Source: Rikenellaceae bacterium
Lineage (GTDB): Bacteria; Bacteroidota; Bacteroidia; Bacteroidales; UBA932
DNA: 5,194 bases
Direction of reading: 5' to 3'
Assembly: GCA_900769385.1 (NCBI GenBank)
Contig: CAAGGO010000226.1
Coordinates: forward strand, 1 to 5,194
The translations under genes and the position numbers were made by a program. This document shows positions 1 through 5,194 of this stretch, piece by piece; positions within the stretch are counted from its first letter, which is position 1; each line of letters starts with the position of its first letter. The notes beneath the pieces are model-generated. The model made no database searches and was not told where the DNA came from. It saw nothing but the letters and a program-made list of their open reading frames with translations.

Positions 1-148
1 AGAACATGTGCTCAGTAAAATGGGCCAGGCCATTGTACTTTGGATCCTCATCCCTTGTACCGCATTTTGTGGAGAGTGCACAGTATGCCACAGGTGATGC
101 CATCCGTTTGAAAGAGAATTTCAATATATCTTTTTTTGGGGTATCCAT
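1..148 (-). CDS. M16-family zinc metallopeptidase, N-terminal fragment (cut by window edge)
   Basis: Reading leftwards from an ATG at 146-148, 49 codons stay open to the window edge. The peptide contains CGTRDED at about residues 29-35 and ends GLAHFTEHMF. The segment HFTEH (residues 43-47) is the inverted zinc site HxxEH of the pitrilysin/insulinase (M16) family, and an upstream GTRDE-type stretch followed by G-[LM]-AHF-x-EHM is typical of it. The two His residues would bind zinc and Glu46 would be the catalytic base. The rest of the protein lies outside the window, so size, partner subunit and secretion cannot be judged. No signal peptide is visible, but the N-terminus is short. An ATG at 151-153 is in another frame and stops after ten codons, and the chosen frame has no ATG further upstream, so 148 is the best start. 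It is divergent from dnaX across 52 bp. The family is fairly certain; the substrate is unknown. Confidence 0.82.
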   Translation of the reverse strand, partial: MDTPKKDILKFSFKRMASPVAYCALSTKCGTRDEDPKYNGLAHFTEHMF

Positions 149-167
149 TGCATTGTAAAAAACTCTG

Positions 168-175
168 CAAAAATA
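168..175 (-). promoter_or_regulatory. Putative Bacteroidetes -7 element (TAnnTTTG) for the M16 peptidase gene
   Basis: On the minus strand this site reads TATTTTTG, a match to TAnnTTTG. It would place a start near position 162 and give a leader of roughly 13 nt before the peptidase ATG at 148. No TTG-like -33 element lies at the expected distance, so the support is weaker than for the opposed dnaX element. The box adjoins the -33 region of that dnaX promoter, so simultaneous RNA polymerase binding at both is unlikely. Confidence 0.4.
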
Positions 176-186
176 GAAAAAATAGT

Positions 187-194
187 TACTTTTG
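187..194 (+). promoter_or_regulatory. Putative Bacteroidetes -7 element (TAnnTTTG) for dnaX
   Basis: TACTTTTG matches the Bacteroidetes sigma-ABfr -7 consensus TAnnTTTG exactly. The -33 region is degenerate: CTCTG at 163-167 lies 19 bp upstream, in place of a TTTG/TTG element. Only 6 nt separate the box from the dnaX ATG, so transcription would begin at or within a few bases of the start codon. The motif match is seen directly; promoter activity is inferred. Confidence 0.6.
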
Positions 195-200
195 TAGAAT

Positions 201-2033
201 ATGGAGAAATTTATAGTATCGGCACGCAAATACAGGCCAAACAATTTTTTGTCACTTGTAGGACAGGAAAGCATAGCCACAACCCTCAAGAATTCAATCA
301 GGAGGGACCAGTTGGCTCACGCCTATCTTTTCTGCGGTCCACGTGGAGTAGGCAAAACCTCAACAGCCAGAATTTTTGCCAAAACCATAAACTGCCTCAA
401 TCCTGGAGCAGACCTTGAGCCTTGTGGAGAGTGCGAATCCTGCATATCGTTTGCACAGGGACGCTCATACTGTATTCACGAGCTTGATGCGGCTTCCAAC
501 AACTCTGTAGATGACATCCGTCTCCTTACAGAGAAAGTGATGATACCTCCACAAATAGGCAAGTACAGCGTATACATCATTGATGAGGTGCACATGCTCT
601 CATCTGCGGCTTTCAATGCATTCCTCAAAACCCTTGAGGAACCCCCTGCACACGCAATTTTCATACTTGCCACAACAGAGAAGCACAAGATCCTCCCTAC
701 AATTCTGAGCCGGTGTCAGACTTACGACTTCAACCGCATCTCCATAGAGGACATTGTAAAGAATCTGCAGCACATTGCAAAACAGGAGGGGATAACAATT
801 GACTCCGATTCTTTGCACGTGATTGCCCAGAAGGCAGACGGTGCAATGCGTGATGCCCTCACATTGTTTGACCAGTCCGTTGCATTCTGCGGAACCAATA
901 TAGAATACAGCGCCGTAATAAAGAACCTGAATGTTCTGGATTACGAGTATTATTTCAATATCATAGGATGTTCACTTGCCGGGAACTTCTCAAAGTCGCT
1001 CCTTCTGTTTGATGAGATACTTTCAAAAGGGTTCAATGCCCTGTATTTCATAACAGGACTCGGGAACCATTTGAGAAACCTTCTTGTATGCAAGGATACC
1101 TCAACCCTAAAATTGCTGGAGATGGCTCCCGCTGTTGTGGAGAGATATAGGGAACAGAGCGGCAGATGCTCCATAAAGTTCCTGTATGAGGCCCTTGGCA
1201 ATACAACCAAATGTGAGAGTGAGTACCGCCAGAGCAGCAACCAGCGCCTGCTGGTGGAGTTCCTGCTCATAAAACTTGCCCAGCTTAACGCTCAGGCTGA
1301 AGCTGTACAGTATACGGCTGCAGTACAGCCTGCTGTTGCACCACAGCCTGCCGTACAGCCGCAGAGTCCATCCCAGCCGGCAGCACAACCTCAAGCGGCA
1401 ACGCAGCCTGCTGCAGTACAAGTTGATAAAGAGCCCCAATCGGTACCTCAACCTTCAGCTTCGGAACAGATGCCTGCACAGCCAACGGAGGCGGATCGTC
1501 CGGTTGCACAGCCTGAAGCGGCACCGCAACCTGCAGTAGAGATACCTGCTCCTCAGAAAAAAGCCCCTTTAAAGGGTGTACAGGGAGGCCTTTCCATAAA
1601 GGACATTATAAAGAAAACACAGAATGCCCCTAAAACCTCACAACAGGAGATTGTTTCAGCCACTGAGGATGTTACCCCTGAAAAGCTTGAGGCTGCGTGG
1701 GTAAAGATGGCTGATGCACAAACCCAGTATCCAAGGCTTGCCACAGCATTGAGGCAAACCAGGCCTATGCTGATGGAAGACAATGTTACCATCCAGTTCA
1801 ATGTGGGCAACAGTGCTCAGCAATCCTGGATTGAAAAGAATTCATTGCCGCAACTTATAGGATTCCTGCAGAGGGAGCTGAAAAACGGCAACATAAAACT
1901 TGTTGTGGGTGTTGTACAGGCCCAGCAGCAGGAGAAGAAACTGTATATGCCGCACGAAAAGGCTGAGTTCCTTTACAGGAACAACCCGGAGCTTGTGGCA
2001 TTGAGCAAAGATTTGGATTTGGACATTAAGTAA
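201..2033 (+). CDS. dnaX: DNA polymerase III subunit gamma/tau (clamp loader ATPase)
   Basis: This is the AAA+ motor of the replicative clamp loader, which opens and loads the beta sliding clamp; the full-length tau form also tethers polymerase and helicase at the fork. The 610-residue protein opens with the family hallmark SARKYRP (residues 7-13). It then has Walker A GPRGVGKT (46-53), a zinc module with Cys65, Cys75, Cys78 and Cys81, Walker B with IIDEVHML (126-133, Asp128-Glu129), sensor 1 around ATT (157-159), the arginine-finger SRC motif (170-172) and sensor 2 GAMRDAL (214-220). The clamp-loader collar spans about 230-365. A Gln/Pro/Ala-rich linker (about 369-450) leads to a tau-type C-terminal domain (about 490-600). 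All ATPase residues are present. The ATG fits the family N-terminus but lies only 6 nt after the -7 box and has no Shine-Dalgarno sequence. First gene of a probable operon; lptB starts 10 bp after its stop. A possible internal frameshift site is listed separately. Confidence 0.97.
   Translation: MEKFIVSARKYRPNNFLSLVGQESIATTLKNSIRRDQLAHAYLFCGPRGVGKTSTARIFAKTINCLNPGADLEPCGECESCISFAQGRSYCIHELDAASNNSVDDIRLLTEKVMIPPQIGKYSVYIIDEVHMLSSAAFNAFLKTLEEPPAHAIFILATTEKHKILPTILSRCQTYDFNRISIEDIVKNLQHIAKQEGITIDSDSLHVIAQKADGAMRDALTLFDQSVAFCGTNIEYSAVIKNLNVLDYEYYFNIIGCSLAGNFSKSLLLFDEILSKGFNALYFITGLGNHLRNLLVCKDTSTLKLLEMAPAVVERYREQSGRCSIKFLYEALGNTTKCESEYRQSSNQRLLVEFLLIKLAQLNAQAEAVQYTAAVQPAVAPQPAVQPQSPSQPAAQPQAATQPAAVQVDKEPQSVPQPSASEQMPAQPTEADRPVAQPEAAPQPAVEIPAPQKKAPLKGVQGGLSIKDIIKKTQNAPKTSQQEIVSATEDVTPEKLEAAWVKMADAQTQYPRLATALRQTRPMLMEDNVTIQFNVGNSAQQSWIEKNSLPQLIGFLQRELKNGNIKLVVGVVQAQQQEKKLYMPHEKAEFLYRNNPELVALSKDLDLDIK
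1305..1550 (+). repeat. Low-complexity Gln/Pro/Ala-rich linker repeat within dnaX
   Basis: Residues about 369-450 of DnaX consist largely of degenerate QPA/QPAV/QPQ units, encoded by imperfect reiterations of a CAGCCTGC-like core (for example around 1325-1350, 1368-1385 and 1405-1415). It links the clamp-loader body to the tau-specific C-terminal domain and is expected to be disordered. The units are imperfect in sequence and spacing, so this is compositional repetition and not a clean tandem array. Such linkers vary greatly in length between relatives. Confidence 0.7.
1557..1602 (+). promoter_or_regulatory. Candidate recoding/slippage signal in dnaX (A6G run plus downstream inverted repeats)
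   Basis: AAAAAAG occupies 1557-1563 at codons Lys453-Lys454. It is followed at once by the palindrome CCCTTTAAAGGG (1565-1576) and then by a second short hairpin, CCTTT (1589-1593) with AAAGG (1598-1602). The two repeats can also pair with each other. A +1 shift reads CCC CTT TAA and stops at 1570-1572. A -1 shift stops at TAA 1631-1633 after 23 extra codons. Either would give a gamma-like protein of about 456-477 residues lacking the tau domain. Escherichia coli dnaX makes gamma by -1 slippage on the same heptamer. Here the heptamer is out of phase (AAA AAA G instead of A AAA AAG), which weakens the case, so this is only a candidate. Confidence 0.3.
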
Positions 2034-2043
2034 GAGAAAGAGT

Positions 2044-2802
2044 ATGCGTTTATATTGCACCAATCTTGTAAAGAAATATGGGAAAAGGACTGTTGTAAAG
2101 GGAGTTTCCTTTGATGTGCAGCAGGGAGAAATTGTAGGTTTGCTTGGTCCTAACGGTGCCGGCAAAACCACCAGTTTCTATATGATTACAGGTCTTATCA
2201 AGCCTAATGGAGGACAGATTTTCCTTGATGATGAGGAGATTACAGATCTTCCTATGTACAAGCGCTCGCAAAAGGGTCTTGGATATCTTGCCCAGGAGGC
2301 GTCTGTATTCAGGAAATTGAGTGTTGAGGACAATATAATGTCAGTTATGGAGTTGAGTGACCTTACCAGGGAGGAGAGGATGGAGAGGTTGGAGAACCTT
2401 ATTGCAGAGTTCAGGTTGGAGAAGGTGAGGAAAAGTTTGGGAATCCAGCTGTCGGGAGGAGAAAGGAGGAGGTGTGAGATTGCAAGGGCATTGGCAAAGG
2501 ATCCCAAATTTATCCTTTTGGATGAACCGTTTGCCGGTGTAGACCCTATTGCGGTGGAGGATATCCAGCATATCATTGCCAAGTTGAAGAAAAAGAATAT
2601 TGGTATCATCATTACAGACCATAATGTGCATGAGACCCTTGCCATTACAGACAGGGCATATCTGTTGTATGACGGAAGTATTCTTGAGAGCGGCACACCT
2701 GAGCAGCTGGCAAATAACCCTGAGGTTAGAAAGAGGTATCTTGGCCAGAATTTTGAGCTTAGAAAGGCGGTTTTGCGCAAGAGGGATGAGGATGAGGAGT
2801 AA
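2044..2802 (+). CDS. lptB: LPS export ABC transporter ATP-binding protein LptB
   Basis: This is the cytoplasmic ATPase of the LptB2FG complex, which extracts lipopolysaccharide from the inner membrane and drives it along the Lpt bridge to the outer membrane. The 252 residues have Walker A GPNGAGKT (35-42), the Q-loop glutamine at 84, the ABC signature LSGGE (136-140), Walker B ending ILLDEP (157-162, catalytic Glu161) and the H-loop His193. The stretches FAGVDPIAV (163-171) and ITDHNV (190-195) separate LptB from the related branched-chain amino acid ATPases (LivF/LivG). Length is close to the usual 240-255, with a short acidic tail (RDEDEE). The position after ITDHNV is His196; E. coli LptB has Arg there. 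It starts 10 bp after dnaX behind a purine-rich AAGAGAAAGAG stretch, and it ends 20 bp before the next gene, so co-transcription is likely. No lptF, lptG or lptC lies nearby. Confidence 0.94.
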   Translation: MRLYCTNLVKKYGKRTVVKGVSFDVQQGEIVGLLGPNGAGKTTSFYMITGLIKPNGGQIFLDDEEITDLPMYKRSQKGLGYLAQEASVFRKLSVEDNIMSVMELSDLTREERMERLENLIAEFRLEKVRKSLGIQLSGGERRRCEIARALAKDPKFILLDEPFAGVDPIAVEDIQHIIAKLKKKNIGIIITDHNVHETLAITDRAYLLYDGSILESGTPEQLANNPEVRKRYLGQNFELRKAVLRKRDEDEE

Positions 2803-2822
2803 TATTCCAGAATTTTAGTACA

Positions 2823-3830
2823 ATGAGAAAGTTTTTATATGTTTTGGCTGCTGCACTGGTTGCGGCAGCATCTGTTTCCTGCTGTAACGGTTCTGACTCC
2901 GGAAAAGTTGCCGTTCCTGAAAGGCCTGCATATCTGCAGCCCGGTGATACGGTAGGGCTTATGATTGTTTCATCTCCGGTAACGCACCGCCCTGGTGAGA
3001 CAGATACCCTGATAAATGTTGTAAAATCCTGGGGTGTTAACGTAAAATGCGGAAAGAATCTGTTCAAGCATCAGGCCAAGCCGTTTAATGTTACGGATAA
3101 GGAGAGGGCGGATGAGTTTATGGAGATGGTGAAGGATCCCAACATCAAGGCCATTGTATTTTACAGGGGAGGTTATGGTGCAATCAGAACTCTTGAGTAT
3201 CTGGATTTTGAGGAGATAAAGAAACATCCTAAGTGGATTGTAGGATTCAGTGATGTTACTACATATCACCTTGCATTGCAAGGGATTGGAATGGAAACCA
3301 TCCATGGCCCAATGCTCAGTTCGTATTGGGTTAAAAGAAGACCGGATTCTGCAGCAATCTCAGTTGGTGATGCCTTGTTCGGCAGAGTGGATTCATACCA
3401 CATTAAACCTCATCCTTATAACAGGTTGGGAGAGGCTTCAGGCAAGATTGTGGGAGGCAATATGACCCTTATATCCATTGCCGAGGGTACTCCATACAGT
3501 ATGCCTGTGGATGACAATACCATCATTTTCATTGAGGAGATTGGGGAGAGTATGAATGCTGTTGACGGTATGATGCAACAGTTGAAGAAATCGGGAAAAC
3601 TGGATAAGGCAAAGGCTCTTCTGGTTGGCAATTTTACAGATATTGCGGATATTGAGGATCCTTGGGAGATTACCCCTCTTGAGCTGATAAAACGCTATAC
3701 TGATGAAATGGATGTGCCGGTGGTATTTGGCTTCCCGGCAGGACACGGCAGACCTCATCTTGCAATCTTTATGGGGCGTGACGTGAATTTGTCCGTTAGG
3801 GAAGATGGCGTGGATTTGAAGTTCATGTAG
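2823..3830 (+). CDS. Peptidase S66 (LdcA-type L,D-carboxypeptidase) with lipoprotein signal
   Basis: S66 enzymes remove the terminal D-Ala from murein tetrapeptides (LdcA in peptidoglycan recycling); a subgroup (MccF type) cleaves peptide-nucleotide antibiotics. The 335-residue protein carries the Ser-Glu-His triad: Ser143 in GFSD (141-144), a Glu at 238 or 239 in FIEEIGE, and His308 in AGHGRPH. Further family marks are the YRGGYGA stretch (114-120) and IVGGNMTL (209-216). The N-terminus is a signal peptide: Arg2-Lys3, a hydrophobic core from about 4 to 17, then SVSCCNG, with Cys20 or Cys21 as the probable lipidated residue. The sequence before Cys is looser than the strict lipobox, as is common in Bacteroidota. 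Classic LdcA is cytoplasmic and lacks this leader. The signal peptide supports the ATG at 2823. It starts 20 bp after lptB, as the last gene of the rightward cluster. The family is firm; the exact substrate and membrane face are inferred. Confidence 0.88.
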   Translation: MRKFLYVLAAALVAAASVSCCNGSDSGKVAVPERPAYLQPGDTVGLMIVSSPVTHRPGETDTLINVVKSWGVNVKCGKNLFKHQAKPFNVTDKERADEFMEMVKDPNIKAIVFYRGGYGAIRTLEYLDFEEIKKHPKWIVGFSDVTTYHLALQGIGMETIHGPMLSSYWVKRRPDSAAISVGDALFGRVDSYHIKPHPYNRLGEASGKIVGGNMTLISIAEGTPYSMPVDDNTIIFIEEIGESMNAVDGMMQQLKKSGKLDKAKALLVGNFTDIADIEDPWEITPLELIKRYTDEMDVPVVFGFPAGHGRPHLAIFMGRDVNLSVREDGVDLKFM

Positions 3831-3847
3831 GCCGGTTGAGGTGGATA

Positions 3848-4720
3848 TCAGTGGCGCAATTTGCCCAGAAACTCGGCAACTCCTTCAAGTTGCCATTTTG
3901 GGGTGGATGTTGCACCGCAGATTCCTACTGAATCACCTTCTTTAAACCATTCTGCGTTTATCTGTTCCACATTCTGTATGTGATATGCGCGTTCATTTAC
4001 GGATTTGCACAATTCGTAAAGGACTTTTCCATTGGAACTCTCTTTGCCGCTTATGAATACTATTACTGAGTGTTTGCGGGCAAAAGCTACAAGGTTTGAG
4101 TGTCTTTGGGCTACCTGCCTGCAGATAGTGTTGTGCACGGTAAGGTTTTCCAAAGAACCGCCTGCTGCAATGATTCTCCCTTTAATGGCATTGCATATAT
4201 CCTCGTATTCTTTTGGGTCTTTAGTGGTTTGTGAAAAAATCTGAACCGGTTTGGTGAAATCTACGGCATCAAGGCTCTCAAGGCTGTCCACTACTATGGC
4301 GTTGCCGTTGGTCTGTCCAACAAGACCGTTGACCTCTGCGTGTCCTATCTTGCCAAAGATTACAATCTGACCACCCACTTTGTTGTAGGTTTCCCTTATC
4401 CTGTCCTGGAGTTTCAAGACTACAGGACAGGTGCAGTCTATGAGTGAGATGTTGTTCTGTTCTGCCAGTTTATAGGTAGCAGGGGGTTCTCCGTGTGCCC
4501 TTATGAGAACGGTAGTATTGGAGAGGTTTTGCATCTGTTTTCCGTCAATTACCTCAAGTCCAATCTTTTCAAGCCTTTCCAGTTCTGAATTGTTGTGCAC
4601 AATGGCTCCAAGGGAGTACAGTGTTCTGCTCTCCTTAAGCTGCATTTCAGCTTTCTCTACGGCTCTGATTACTCCGTAGCAAAATCCAGATCCCTCGTCT
4701 ATCTCTATATTAAGATGCAT
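3848..4720 (-). CDS. ispH: 4-hydroxy-3-methylbut-2-enyl diphosphate reductase
   Basis: IspH (LytB) performs the last step of the MEP isoprenoid pathway, reducing HMBPP to isopentenyl and dimethylallyl diphosphate with an oxygen-sensitive iron-sulfur cluster. The three conserved cluster cysteines are present: Cys14 in GFCYGV, Cys98 in CTCPVV and Cys200 in TICRQV. Substrate-binding motifs follow the family: VHN with His42, RAHGEP with His75, GHAEV with His127 and Glu129, SQTT (163-166), SSN (228-230) and GATSTP (269-274). At 290 residues it has the length of the single-domain enzyme, with no S1-domain fusion of the clostridial type. The ATG at 4718-4720 puts GFCYGV at the expected N-terminal position. 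It lies 9 bp downstream of cmk on the same strand, so the two are probably co-transcribed. It ends 17 bp from the convergent S66 peptidase gene. No dedicated promoter is visible upstream. Confidence 0.97.
   Translation of the reverse strand: MHLNIEIDEGSGFCYGVIRAVEKAEMQLKESRTLYSLGAIVHNNSELERLEKIGLEVIDGKQMQNLSNTTVLIRAHGEPPATYKLAEQNNISLIDCTCPVVLKLQDRIRETYNKVGGQIVIFGKIGHAEVNGLVGQTNGNAIVVDSLESLDAVDFTKPVQIFSQTTKDPKEYEDICNAIKGRIIAAGGSLENLTVHNTICRQVAQRHSNLVAFARKHSVIVFISGKESSNGKVLYELCKSVNERAYHIQNVEQINAEWFKEGDSVGICGATSTPKWQLEGVAEFLGKLRH
3875..3899 (+). terminator. Possible rho-independent terminator of the dnaX-lptB-S66 operon, inside ispH
   Basis: GGCAACT (3875-3881) and AGTTGCC (3888-3894) form a perfect 7-bp stem with a 6-nt loop (CCTTCA), followed on the plus strand by ATTTT. 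It lies 45 bp after the rightward operon's last stop codon, within the 3' coding end of convergent ispH. The 17-bp gap between the two stop codons has no hairpin of its own. The U tract is short and the stem also encodes IspH residues, so chance cannot be excluded. Confidence 0.4.
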
Positions 4721-4729
4721 AATCAGAAA

Positions 4730-5194
4730 TTATCTCATTTGTAAACCAAACCTTTCAAGCAATATTCTGTCAAGCCATACAAACTGCTCCGGGATGCTCA
4801 TGTTGCTATTGTCAAGCAACAGTGCATCATCAGCCTTTCTCAATGGTGAAACGGCCCTTGTCTGGTCTATATGGTCACGCTCCTTAAGGTTTCTTAGCAC
4901 ATCATCAAAACTCTCTTTACCGCCTGCAGCCTCTATCTCCTTAAAGCGTCTCCTGGCCCTTACCTCAACGGCTGCTGTCATGAAAATCTTCAGTTCGGCA
5001 TTTGGAAAAACGGAAGTCCCAATATCACGTCCATCCAGAACCACACCCTTCTTTTCACCAAACTTGCGGAGAATATTGTCTACATACTCCCTTACAAAAG
5101 GGATTGCAGAGATCTTGCTCACCTTGTTGGATATGTTGAGTGTGCGGATCTGTTTCTCAACACAGGCATTGTTCAGCCAGGTTTCTGACTGTCC
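4730..5194 (-). CDS. cmk: Cytidylate kinase (CMP/dCMP kinase), C-terminal part, cut by window edge
   Basis: Cmk phosphorylates CMP and dCMP to the diphosphates with ATP, feeding RNA, DNA and CDP-lipid synthesis. The frame is open from the window edge: 154 residues beginning GQSETWLNNA and ending FGLQMR. Visible motifs are DGRDIGT (54-60 of the fragment), VFPNAELKIF, the lid arginines RARRR (79-83) and RDHIDQTRAVSPL (106-118) leading to the DDALLLD segment. These match the nucleotide-binding core and lid of the family. Compared with about 225-230 residues for full-length enzymes, roughly 75 N-terminal residues, including the P-loop, lie beyond the window. A GTG at 5120-5122 could be mistaken for the start, but the frame upstream of it encodes conserved family sequence (IRTLNISNKVSKI), so it is an internal Val. 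Its stop is 9 bp before ispH; cmk followed by ispH reads as a two-gene unit. Confidence 0.95.
   Translation of the reverse strand, partial: GQSETWLNNACVEKQIRTLNISNKVSKISAIPFVREYVDNILRKFGEKKGVVLDGRDIGTSVFPNAELKIFMTAAVEVRARRRFKEIEAAGGKESFDDVLRNLKERDHIDQTRAVSPLRKADDALLLDNSNMSIPEQFVWLDRILLERFGLQMR

Noticed and set aside
146..153. Alternative ATG at 151-153 for the M16 peptidase gene
   Set aside because: That frame hits a stop after ten codons (TGA on the minus strand at 121-123) and does not encode the HxxEH site.
1107..1539. Overlapping open frames on both strands across the Q/P/A linker of dnaX
   Set aside because: The CAG/CCT/GCA-rich linker has few stop codons in any frame, so long spurious frames are expected; their Leu/Arg-rich translations resemble no protein family.
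1305..1550. Linker repeat of dnaX considered as a tandem repeat array or CRISPR-like structure
   Set aside because: Units are irregular in length and sequence, stay in the dnaX frame, and show no constant spacer length; they are explained by a Gln/Pro/Ala-rich linker.
2178..2780. A 200-codon open frame antisense to lptB
   Set aside because: It lies entirely opposite a well-conserved ABC ATPase, its translation has no recognisable domain, and it is Ser/Leu-rich as expected of the complement of this coding sequence.
3831..3847. Bidirectional terminator in the convergent gap
   Set aside because: The 17 bases contain no inverted repeat and no T tract on either strand.
5120..5122. GTG as start codon of cmk
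   Set aside because: The same frame stays open to the window edge and encodes conserved CMP kinase sequence upstream, so the GTG is an internal Val codon and the gene is truncated by the window.
201..5194. Signs of a defence system, toxin-antitoxin pair, mobile element or other accessory system
   Set aside because: Apart from the unassigned left-edge peptidase, the genes belong to well-known housekeeping or envelope families; intergenic gaps are 9-52 bp with no room for further genes; and there are no terminal inverted repeats, integrase or transposase sequence, or tRNA.

Overview
The window looks like an ordinary chromosomal housekeeping segment from a member of the Bacteroidota, probably Bacteroidales. 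Three things point there. The only promoter-like elements fit the Bacteroidetes TAnnTTTG -7 consensus. The genes lack clear Shine-Dalgarno sequences. The DnaX, LptB, IspH and Cmk sequences have the Bacteroidales flavour. This placement is inferred from the sequence and not from a database search. I see no mobile element, CRISPR array, tRNA or rRNA, and no intergenic stretch longer than about 52 bp.

Layout: (1) At the left edge, reading leftwards, are the first 49 codons of an M16-family (pitrilysin/insulinase-like) zinc peptidase with its HxxEH site, cut by the window edge. (2) A 52-bp AT-rich divergent intergenic region holds two opposed TAnnTTTG elements. (3) A rightward cluster follows with gaps of only 10 and 20 bp: dnaX (DNA polymerase III tau/gamma), lptB (ATPase of the LPS export machine) and a peptidase S66 L,D-carboxypeptidase homologue with a lipoprotein signal peptide. 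(4) Converging on it from the right is a leftward pair separated by 9 bp: cmk (CMP kinase, N-terminus beyond the window) and ispH (last enzyme of the MEP isoprenoid pathway). The two clusters end 17 bp apart.

The rightward cluster combines replication (clamp loader), outer-membrane LPS transport and probable peptidoglycan turnover, all growth-linked tasks. The leftward pair combines pyrimidine nucleotide supply with isoprenoid precursor synthesis. The genes look intact, apart from the two truncated by the window edges.

I did not find a convincing undescribed system. The points most worth a second look are: a homopolymer A6G run followed by nested inverted repeats in dnaX, exactly where a gamma-type short form would end; a dnaX start so close to its -7 box that the mRNA may be almost leaderless; an L,D-carboxypeptidase homologue that appears to be a lipoprotein rather than a cytoplasmic enzyme; and a terminator-like hairpin for the rightward operon buried inside the 3' end of convergent ispH.
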